A stretch of DNA of 64,000 bases. Source: Salipiger mucosus DSM 16094 (GTDB lineage: Bacteria > Pseudomonadota > Alphaproteobacteria > Rhodobacterales > Rhodobacteraceae). Each line of letters begins with the position of its first letter. The first letter of the stretch is position 1. Location of the stretch: the NCBI RefSeq assembly GCF_000442255.1, contig NZ_KE557273.1:57153-121152 (forward strand), read 5' to 3'. Positions 44,694 through 52,927 of this stretch are shown one piece after another. A model generated the notes under the pieces. It was not told the origin of the DNA, made no database searches, and saw only the letters and a list, made by a program, of their open reading frames with translations. The position numbers and the translations under genes were made by a program.

Positions 44694-46420
44694 CTCACAC
44701 CTCCCGGTCCGGCGTGCTTGCTGATCTGTTCGTGGTTCTTGACCATGTTGCGCAGCACCTCGTCCTTGGGGCCGAAGGCCGCGCGGGCGCCGCCCTCGAG
44801 CATGAGCAGCAGGTCGCATTCGCGGATCGCGGCGGGGCGGTGGGCCATGATGATGACGGCCTTACCCTCGTCCTTGAAGCGCTTGATCGCGGCGTTGACC
44901 GCCTCGGAACCCTCGTTGTCGAGGTTCGAGTTCGGCTCGTCCAGTACGAGAAGTACGGGGTCTCCGTACATGGCGCGCGCCAGCCCGATGCGCTGCATCT
45001 GGCCGCCCGAGAGCCGTCCGCCGGCGGCGGTCACGCGGGTGTCGTAGCCGTTCGGCAGCTTGAGGATCATGTCGTGGGCATCGGCCTTGCGGGCGGCCTC
45101 GACGACCTTCTCGGCGTCGGGCTGGGCCGAGAGGCGGGCGATGTTCTCGGCGATGGTGCCGTCGAAAAGCGTGACCCGCTGCGGCAGGTAGCCGATGTGG
45201 TCGCCAAGCGCGTCGCCGTACTGGTCGAGGGTGGCGCCGTCGAGGCGGATCTTGCCGCCCGCGGGGCGCCAGACGCCGGTGATGGCGCGGGCCAGCGTGG
45301 ACTTGCCGGCGCCCGAACTGCCGATCACGCCCAGGGCCTGGCCCGGGTTCAGCGTGAAGGAGACGATGCGCAGCGCCGCCTGCTGTTCGCCCGGCGGCAC
45401 GACCGTGGCCTGCTGCACCTCGAGCTTGGCGCGGGGACGCGGAAGTTCGGTCAGGGTGGGCTCGGGCGGCATCTCGGTCAGGAGCTGGGCGAGGTTGTCC
45501 CAGCCCTTGCGGGCACGCGTCACCAGCGGCCACTGGCCGATGGCCATCTCGATGGGCGCGAGGGCGCGGCCCATCAGGATCGAGCCCGCGATCATCGCGC
45601 CCGGCGTCAGTTCGCCCTGCAGCACGAGGTAGGCGCCGAGACCCAGCATGGCCGACTGCAGCAGCAGGCGGAAGGTCTTGGTCATGACCGAGAAGGTGCC
45701 GGTGTAGTCGCTGCTGTGGATCTGGCCCGCCAGCGATTCCGAGCGCGCGACGTTCCAGCGGCGGAAGGCGTCGCGCCGCATGCCGAGGGCCTGCACCATC
45801 TCGGATTCCTGGCGGATCTGGTCCGAGGTCCGCTCGGCCGCCATCGTCGTGCGGTTCGAGTTGAGCGTGGGCTTGCGGCTGACGATCGTGTTGACGATCG
45901 TGATGACGATGAGGAGCCCGCCGCCGGTCATCGCGAGATAGCCCAGCCAGGGATGGAAGATGAAGATCCCGACGATGAAGACCGGCGTCCAGGGAATGTC
46001 GAAGATCGACATCAGCACCGGCGAGGACATCAGCCGCTGCACCGACTCGAGGTCCTTGAGCCCGGTTTGCGCCAGTTCGTCGTTCTGCACTGCCGAGCGC
46101 CGCATCACCGCGTTGAAGACCCGCAGGTCGAGTGCCGACTGGAAGCGTGCGGCCACCCGCGCCATGACCCGCCCGCGGGCGTAGTCGAGCAGGCCCATCA
46201 TGCCGTAGAGGAAGACGACCAGCACCGAGAGGGCGATCAGCGTCGCCTCGGAGCGCGAGCCGAGCACGCGGTCGTAGACCTGCAGCATGTAGAGGGGGCC
46301 GGTCAGCATCAGCAGGTTCACGAAGAAGCTGAAGATCGCGACGAACCAGTAATACGGCCGGCTCTGCTTGCGTGCGGCGATCAATTCGTCGCGGCCGGCA
46401 TCCTTATGTCTGTTTTGCAT
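44690..46420 (-). CDS. Type I secretion ABC permease/ATPase (PrtD family)
   Basis: A 576-residue exporter half-transporter: six membrane helices (about 20-310) then the ATPase domain with Walker A GSSGAGKST, signature LSGGQMQRIGLARA and Walker B LLVLDEPNSNLD. No N-terminal C39 peptidase domain is present, which fits the PrtD/AprD group exporting proteins with a C-terminal signal. ATG 46420 was preferred; an upstream TTG (46447) would add nine residues. Substrate unknown. Confidence 0.92.
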   Translation of the reverse strand: MQNRHKDAGRDELIAARKQSRPYYWFVAIFSFFVNLLMLTGPLYMLQVYDRVLGSRSEATLIALSVLVVFLYGMMGLLDYARGRVMARVAARFQSALDLRVFNAVMRRSAVQNDELAQTGLKDLESVQRLMSSPVLMSIFDIPWTPVFIVGIFIFHPWLGYLAMTGGGLLIVITIVNTIVSRKPTLNSNRTTMAAERTSDQIRQESEMVQALGMRRDAFRRWNVARSESLAGQIHSSDYTGTFSVMTKTFRLLLQSAMLGLGAYLVLQGELTPGAMIAGSILMGRALAPIEMAIGQWPLVTRARKGWDNLAQLLTEMPPEPTLTELPRPRAKLEVQQATVVPPGEQQAALRIVSFTLNPGQALGVIGSSGAGKSTLARAITGVWRPAGGKIRLDGATLDQYGDALGDHIGYLPQRVTLFDGTIAENIARLSAQPDAEKVVEAARKADAHDMILKLPNGYDTRVTAAGGRLSGGQMQRIGLARAMYGDPVLLVLDEPNSNLDNEGSEAVNAAIKRFKDEGKAVIIMAHRPAAIRECDLLLMLEGGARAAFGPKDEVLRNMVKNHEQISKHAGPGGVR

Positions 46421-46591
46421 GAGCGAGGTCCGCTCCTCTTGGGCCAATGCGTCTGTATTTGTAGCAGACTATGCGCTATCGGTCTTCGGTGTCGCACGGG
46501 TGCCACGCAGAAAATGCGAAATGGGCGACCGCTTGGGTCTTCGACCGAATGGATTTAATCAACGTCTGTACATCAACATCGGAAATTTCCA

Positions 46592-47365
46592 ATGACAATC
46601 GCAAGGCGGGAATACCCCACTCGGCGCCTGACCGCCGCCGCTGCCGGGGCCCTGTTTCTGGGGCTCGCGGCCTGCGCCACGCCGGGGCCCGGGGAGGCGC
46701 CCGACGGCGTCTATGACCCGCAGGAGCCGGCCAACCGCCGCGTGCATGCCTTTAACAAGCGCCTGGCCGAGCCGCTCTCGGGGGCGGGCGCCGGTGCCGG
46801 CGCGGTGCCCGGGCCGGTGCGGCAGGGCGTCGACAACCTTGCCGATACGCTGTCGCTGCCGCAGACCGTGGCCAACCAGCTGCTGCAGGGGCGGCTGGGA
46901 CGCGCCTCGCGCAACTCGCTGCGCTTCACGGTGAATGCGACGCTGGGGCTCGCGGGGCTCTTCGACGTGGCCTCGGGGATGGGGCTGCCCGAGGACGAGA
47001 GCGATTTCGGCGAGACGCTGCACGTCTGGGGCTTTCCGGAGGGCGCCTACATGGAGCTTCCGGTGATCGGCCCCTCGACCGAGCGGCACGCGGTGGGGCG
47101 CTTCGTGGATCTCTTCACCGACCCGGTGAGCCTCGCGCTGCCGCGGCCGGATCGCTACTACGTGACCGGGGTGAAGGTGACGGACAAGGCGCTGAGCCTT
47201 GGCAAGTACGGCGATTCGATCGACGATGTGCTCTCGGGCAGCGCCGACAGCTATGCGCAGCTGCGGCTGATCTACCTGCAGAACCGGCGTTTCGAGCTGG
47301 GAGAGGACAGCGGGGCGGACGAGTCCTATATCGACCCCGAGGCAATCGACACGGAGGGATTCTGA
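46592..47365 (+). CDS. mlaA: MlaA (VacJ) outer-membrane lipoprotein
   Basis: A 257-residue lipoprotein of the Mla system, which returns misplaced phospholipids from the outer leaflet of the outer membrane. The lipobox is LAAC (Cys29 region, LGLAACATPG). The family block VYDPQEPANRRVHAFNKRL is followed by NSLRFTVNATLGLAGLFDVA and GFPEGAYMELPVIGPS. The ATG overlaps nothing upstream; a weak GGAAA precedes it. The stop overlaps the mlaC start by one base. Confidence 0.94.
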   Translation: MTIARREYPTRRLTAAAAGALFLGLAACATPGPGEAPDGVYDPQEPANRRVHAFNKRLAEPLSGAGAGAGAVPGPVRQGVDNLADTLSLPQTVANQLLQGRLGRASRNSLRFTVNATLGLAGLFDVASGMGLPEDESDFGETLHVWGFPEGAYMELPVIGPSTERHAVGRFVDLFTDPVSLALPRPDRYYVTGVKVTDKALSLGKYGDSIDDVLSGSADSYAQLRLIYLQNRRFELGEDSGADESYIDPEAIDTEGF

Positions 47366-47970
47366 TGGTGCGGCAGTTCTATTCGAGGCGCGGCCTGCTG
47401 GGCATGGGCCTTGGCGCCGGCGCGGCGGCGCTGGTGGCGCCCGTTCCGGCGCTGGCGGTGAGCGCGGCGCAGGCCGAGGCGCTGATCGACCGGGCGGTGC
47501 GCGACATCAACGCGGTGATCGCCTCGGGCAAGTCCGAATCGGGCATGATCGCGGACTTCCGGCGCATCTTCGAAGCCTATGCCGACCTGCCCTACCTCGC
47601 GGCCTACGCGCTGGGCGTCGACGGCCGCCGCGCCAGCCCGGCACAGAAGCGGGCCTTTTCCGATGCCTTCGCGGGCTACATCTCGCGCAAGTACGGCAAG
47701 CGGTTCCGGCAGTTCATCGGCGGGAACATCGAGGTCGGCGGATCGCGCAAGGTGAAGAACGCCTACGAGGTGTCCTGCACGGTCTACCTGCGCGGCGAGG
47801 CGCCCTTCGACGTGACCTTCTTCGTCGGCGAGAAGTCGGGGCGGTTCTACAACCTCTACATCGAGGGCGTGAACATGCTGCTGACCGAGCGGACCGAGAT
47901 CGGCGCCATGCTGGACCGCCGCCGGGGCGACCTCGACGCGATGATCGCGGACCTGCGCAAGGCGGGCTGA
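47365..47970 (+). CDS. mlaC: MlaC-like periplasmic phospholipid carrier
   Basis: A 201-residue MlaC/Ttg2D-type protein that shuttles phospholipids between MlaA and the inner-membrane MlaFEDB complex. The N-terminus has a twin-arginine-like signal (YSRRGLLGMGLGAGAAALVA, cleavage near ALAV). The mature part has the family blocks YADLPYLAAYALG, FSDAFAGYISRKYGKRF and VNMLLTERTEIGAML. It is coupled to mlaA (TGATG). The MlaFED genes are not in this window. Confidence 0.92.
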   Translation: MVRQFYSRRGLLGMGLGAGAAALVAPVPALAVSAAQAEALIDRAVRDINAVIASGKSESGMIADFRRIFEAYADLPYLAAYALGVDGRRASPAQKRAFSDAFAGYISRKYGKRFRQFIGGNIEVGGSRKVKNAYEVSCTVYLRGEAPFDVTFFVGEKSGRFYNLYIEGVNMLLTERTEIGAMLDRRRGDLDAMIADLRKAG

Positions 47971-48019
47971 GGCGGGCGCGCCGCCCAGGGGCGGCGCCCA
48001 AATCTGTTCGAGCAAATCT

Positions 48020-48043
48020 GCAAATTCCTTCGAAGGAATTTGC
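48020..48043. repeat. Intergenic repeat family B, copy 2 (24-base perfect palindrome)
   Basis: GCAAATTCCTTC is followed directly by its own reverse complement. CAAATCTG is also directly repeated just before it (48003 and 48013). It lies between the convergent mlaC and PBP1A genes and may end transcription from either side. Confidence 0.8.
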
Positions 48044-48052
48044 GCCGGGCCG

Positions 48053-50299
48053 TCAGTCCGGCGCGCCGAGGAGGTCGCGCAGCACCTGCTGGATCAGGCC
48101 GTCGCGACGCTCGCGCTCGGGCTGGGGCGCGGGCTGGCGCTGCTGCTGTTCGCTGACCTGCGGTTCGGGCTCGGGGCGTGCCGGGGCGATGGCGGGCAGC
48201 GCCTCGACCGGCAGGCCGTCGTGCACCCGGGTCATGGTCTCGCGCCAGATGTCGGCCGGCAGGCCGCCGCCGGTCACGCCGCGCAGCGGCGTGTTGTCGT
48301 CGTTGCCCATCCAGACGCCGGTGACGTAGTCGGAGGTGAAGCCGATGAACCAGGCGTCGCGGGCCTCCTGGCTGGTGCCGGTCTTGCCCGCGGCGGGGCG
48401 GCCGTCGGGCAGGCGGGCGCGGCGGCCGGTGCCCTCGGCGATGACCTTTTCCATCATCCAGATGAGCTGGCCGGCGGCCTCTTCGCGGATCACGCGCTCG
48501 CGGATGCCGCCGCCCGAGCCCATGACGACCTCGTCCTCGCCCTTGAAGCGCAGCTCTCGCAGGCCGTAGGGCGTGACCGCCGAGCCGCCGTTGAGGAAGC
48601 CCGAGTAGGCGCCCGTCATCTCGAGCAGCGAGGCCTCGGAGGAGCCGAGCGCCATGGCGGGGGTGTCGTTGAGCTCGGACTCGATGCCGAAGTCATAGGC
48701 CACCTTGTGCACGAGGTCGCGGCCGACGCTTTCCGAGATCTTCACCGCCGGGATGTTGAGCGAATTGGCGAGCGCGGTCGCCAGCGTCACGCGGCCCTTG
48801 TAGTCGTTCGAGTAGTTCCTGGGGCACCACTGGCCCGAGCCCGGCACGTTCATGCAGAAGGGTTCGTCGACCACGGTGTCGAGCGGCGAGCGCCCCAGCT
48901 CCAGCGCGGTGGCGTAGATGAAGGGTTTGAAGGACGAGCCGGTCTGCCGCTTGGCCTGGGTGGCGCGGTTGAAGACACCCGAGACGCCGGTCTTGCGGCC
49001 GCCGACCATGGCGCGCACGGCGCCGTCGGCGGACATCACCACGATCGCGGCCTGGGCAACCGAATCGGGGCTGACCTTCTCGGCGTAGACCGTCTGCATC
49101 GCCTCTTCGGCGGCCTGCTGCAGGCGCGGGTCGAGGGTGGTGCTGAGCACCACGTCCTCGGTCGTGTCGCGGGTGAAGAAGTCGGGGCCGGTCGACATCA
49201 CCCAGTCGGCGAAGTAGCCGCCGGTGCGCCGCTCGGCCTCGTCGGAGAGGGTGGCGGGGTTCGCGGTGGCGTGCTCGGCCTGTTCCTCGGTGAGGTAGCC
49301 CTGCTCCTGCATCAGGCGCAGCACAGTGGCGGCGCGCGCCTGCGAGCGTTCGAGGTCGTTGGTGGGCGAAAGCGACGAGGGCGCGGTGAGCAGGCCGGCG
49401 AGCATCGCTGCCTCCTCGGGGTTGAGCTCGGCGGCGTGCTTGTCGAAGTAGCGCTGCGAGGCCGCTTCGGCGCCATAGGCCCCGGCGCCCATGTAGGCGC
49501 GGTTGAGGTAGATCGAGAGGATCTCGTCCTTGGTGTACTTGGCCTCCATCGCCATGGCGTAGAGCGCCTCGCGGCCCTTGCGCATCAGCGTGGTGCGGCG
49601 GCAGTCGTTGACGTAGGCGTTTTCGCTTTCCCAGACCTCTGGATCGTATTCCTCGCCGAGGCAGAGCAGCTTGGCCGTCTGCTGGGAGATGGTCGAGCCG
49701 CCGTGGCCCGAGAGCGGGCCGCGCCCCTCGCTGAGGTTGATGCGCACGGCGCTGGCGATGCCCCGGGGCGAGACGCCGAAGTGGCTGTAGAAACGCCGGT
49801 CCTCGGTGGCGATGACGGCGTTGCGCAGGTGCGGCGAGATGCTGGAGGCGGTCACGGCGCCGCCGAACTGGTCACCGCGCCAGGCGAAGACGCGGTCGTG
49901 CCGGTCGAGCAGGGTGACCGAGCCGCGCGCACGCCCGTCGAGCAGGTCGCCCACCGGCGGCAGGGTCATGTAGTAGAAGCCAACGCCCATCGCGACGAGC
50001 AGCATCGCCACCAGCGCCACGCGCGAGGTCACGGTCCAGATCAGCCGCAGGATCCAGCGGAAGATGCCGCCGAAGAAGGCCGCGATCGGGTTGCGCCTGC
50101 GGCGGTCCTGCCGGCGCGCGGAGGCCGCGCGGCCTCGGCCGCCGGAGCCCTTGCCGCCACCCTTGCCCTTCGCGGGCTTTGGCTGGGCCGGTTTCGACGC
50201 GCGCGACTTCCCCGCGCTCGCCTTCGGCCCGGCCGCGGATTTCCTGGGATAGCGGCGGTCGGCAACCAGCCGACGCCCGCCGCGGCCTGAATCACTCAT
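48053..50299 (-). CDS. Penicillin-binding protein 1A family, bifunctional
   Basis: A 748-residue class A PBP. A long basic, Ala/Gly/Lys-rich cytoplasmic tail (1-75) precedes a membrane segment (about 85-112). The GT51 domain shows AVIATEDRRFYSHFGVSPRG and GGSTISQQTAKLLCLG. The transpeptidase domain has the nucleophile Ser in TGSSFKPFIYA and the KTG motif in AAGKTGTSQEARD. A Pro/Gln-rich tail ends it. The cytoplasmic tail is unusually long and basic for the family. It is divergent from glnK. Confidence 0.94.
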   Translation of the reverse strand: MSDSGRGGRRLVADRRYPRKSAAGPKASAGKSRASKPAQPKPAKGKGGGKGSGGRGRAASARRQDRRRRNPIAAFFGGIFRWILRLIWTVTSRVALVAMLLVAMGVGFYYMTLPPVGDLLDGRARGSVTLLDRHDRVFAWRGDQFGGAVTASSISPHLRNAVIATEDRRFYSHFGVSPRGIASAVRINLSEGRGPLSGHGGSTISQQTAKLLCLGEEYDPEVWESENAYVNDCRRTTLMRKGREALYAMAMEAKYTKDEILSIYLNRAYMGAGAYGAEAASQRYFDKHAAELNPEEAAMLAGLLTAPSSLSPTNDLERSQARAATVLRLMQEQGYLTEEQAEHATANPATLSDEAERRTGGYFADWVMSTGPDFFTRDTTEDVVLSTTLDPRLQQAAEEAMQTVYAEKVSPDSVAQAAIVVMSADGAVRAMVGGRKTGVSGVFNRATQAKRQTGSSFKPFIYATALELGRSPLDTVVDEPFCMNVPGSGQWCPRNYSNDYKGRVTLATALANSLNIPAVKISESVGRDLVHKVAYDFGIESELNDTPAMALGSSEASLLEMTGAYSGFLNGGSAVTPYGLRELRFKGEDEVVMGSGGGIRERVIREEAAGQLIWMMEKVIAEGTGRRARLPDGRPAAGKTGTSQEARDAWFIGFTSDYVTGVWMGNDDNTPLRGVTGGGLPADIWRETMTRVHDGLPVEALPAIAPARPEPEPQVSEQQQRQPAPQPERERRDGLIQQVLRDLLGAPD

Positions 50300-50375
50300 T
50301 GTCTGTCCTGCCCGGCCTTGTTCTTGCGGCGCAGAATAACGGCCCGGCCCCCGGATGTAGACCGCCAAACGTTCA

Positions 50376-50389
50376 CAATTCTGACTTTT
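50376..50389 (+). promoter_or_regulatory. 14-base site upstream of glnK identical to that of gltD
   Basis: CAATTCTGACTTTT here equals bases 10369-10382 upstream of gltD. The left flank (GTTCA) makes an imperfect dyad with CTGAC; the gltD copy is perfect. Confidence 0.5.
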
Positions 50390-50394
50390 TAATC

Positions 50395-50411
50395 TGCACC
50401 TATTTTGTGCA
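50395..50411 (+). promoter_or_regulatory. NtrC-type binding site upstream of glnK
   Basis: TGCACC-TATTT-TGTGCA fits the NtrC dyad (TGCACC-N5-GGTGCA) with one mismatch. It lies 150 bases before the glnK start. Confidence 0.65.
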
Positions 50412-50423
50412 TCCCTGAAAATA

Positions 50424-50440
50424 TGTGCGAATTTTGTGCA
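50424..50440 (+). promoter_or_regulatory. Second, half-matched NtrC-like site upstream of glnK
   Basis: TGTGCG-AATTT-TGTGCA keeps the right half. The ten bases ATTTTGTGCA are repeated exactly at 50402 and 50431, 29 bases apart, as expected for paired activator sites. Confidence 0.45.
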
Positions 50441-50560
50441 CTCCGGCGCCGTCTGGCCTCGCGCCGCGCGGGCCGATCCCTTTCATTGACGTCGCGGGAC
50501 CGTCTTGCTGCCCCGTGCAGAACGCAGGCCGGAGGTCTGCCAAACCGAAAGGGACCAAGG

Positions 50561-50899
50561 GTGAAACTGATCATTGCGACGATCAAGCCGTTCAAGCTCG
50601 AGGAGGTGCGCGAGGCGCTCACCGGAATCGGCGTGCGCGGCATGATGGTGACGGAAATCAAGGGCTTCGGATCGCAATCGGGTCACACGGAGATCTACCG
50701 CGGCGCCGAATACGCCGTGAACTTCGTGCCCAAGATCAAGCTGGAAATCGTGGTTGCGGCCTCCATGGCCGACCAGGTCGTCGAGACGATCACCAAGACC
50801 GCGCAGACCGGGAAGATCGGGGACGGCAAGATCTTCGTTCTGGACGTGCTCCAGGCGGTGCGGGTCCGCACCGGGGAAACCGACGCGGACGCGCTGTAA
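50561..50899 (+). CDS. glnK: Nitrogen regulatory PII protein GlnK
   Basis: A 112-residue PII protein, the normal length. It senses 2-oxoglutarate, ATP/ADP and, through uridylylation of Tyr51 (GHTEIYRGAEYAVNF), glutamine. The T-loop, B-loop (KTAQTGKIGDGKIFV) and C-loop (RVRTGE) are intact. The start is GTG 50561, giving the conserved KLIIATIKPFKLEEV. Coupling to amtB marks it as GlnK rather than GlnB; it blocks AmtB when ammonium is plentiful. NtrC-like sites upstream suggest induction under nitrogen limitation. Confidence 0.95.
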   Translation: MKLIIATIKPFKLEEVREALTGIGVRGMMVTEIKGFGSQSGHTEIYRGAEYAVNFVPKIKLEIVVAASMADQVVETITKTAQTGKIGDGKIFVLDVLQAVRVRTGETDADAL

Positions 50900-50938
50900 A
50901 CGGCTGCTCCTGCACAGTTTGAAAGGGACAACGGAACA

Positions 50939-52276
<1,338 letters not shown>

Positions 52277-52310
52277 CCTCCTCCTTCCTGTCAGCTTTTG
52301 TGACCAACTG

Positions 52311-52337
52311 CCCGGGCGTTCGCGCCCGGGTTTTTTT
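52311..52337 (+). terminator. Intrinsic terminator of glnK-amtB
   Basis: CCCGGGCG-TTCG-CGCCCGGG (52311-52330) with a TTCG tetraloop, then seven T. Confidence 0.93.
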
Positions 52338-52499
52338 ATTCATGATTTCCAGGGTGTTGCGTTGGATTTTCCTTCGGTAGCCCTCAAACCTCCGCGATCG
52401 GCGGGAACCTTCCGACCGGCCGGCGGCTTGTTTCTACAGGGAGTATTTCGCGGCCCGCCGCGCGCCCCGGAACAGTCAATTCTTGCACAAGAGGTCTTC

Positions 52500-52883
52500 A
52501 TGACCACCTACGATACTCAGAGCGGTGCCCAGGCGGGCACGCGCGGGCCCGGCTGGGCCGTGCGGATCCTCGGCTGGGTCTGTGTCATCTTCGGACTCGT
52601 CATCTTCGTCGGCGGCGTCTGGCTGCTGGTGCTCGGCGGCAGCTGGTACTACGCGCTGGCCGGCGCGGGGCTGATCGCGACGGGCGTCCTTCTCAACCAC
52701 GGCTCGATGAATGCCGTCTGGCTCTACCTCGCGGTCTGGGCGGCCACGATGGTCTGGGCCTGGTGGGAATCCGGCGCCGATCTGTGGGCGCAGGTGCCCC
52801 GGATGCTCTCGCCCACGGTGATCCTGGTGCTCGTGCTGCTGTGCATCCCGGCACTGCGCCGCACCGCACCCCGCACCGCCTGA
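52500..52883 (+). CDS. Membrane anchor protein, GDH N-terminal domain-like
   Basis: A 127-residue protein with four membrane segments (about 20-45, 50-65, 70-88, 100-118). It resembles the N-terminal membrane domain of E. coli-type membrane glucose dehydrogenase: GWVCVIFGLVIFVGGVWLL, GSWYYALAGAGLIATGVLL, and WAWWESGADLWAQVPRML. In the one-piece enzyme this domain is fused to the PQQ propeller and binds ubiquinone. Here it is a separate gene 44 bases before the PQQ dehydrogenase gene. AAGAGG precedes the ATG. Confidence 0.78.
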   Translation: MTTYDTQSGAQAGTRGPGWAVRILGWVCVIFGLVIFVGGVWLLVLGGSWYYALAGAGLIATGVLLNHGSMNAVWLYLAVWAATMVWAWWESGADLWAQVPRMLSPTVILVLVLLCIPALRRTAPRTA

Positions 52884-52927
52884 TGCTCGACGACGCGGAC
52901 CGGCGCGGCCGGTCAAGGAGACGACAG

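Noticed and set aside
50440..50560. A sigma54 promoter before glnK
   Set aside because: CTGGCCTCGCGCCGCGC has a GG but no TTGC at the right spacing. The known sigma70 mode of NtrC in this family explains its absence.
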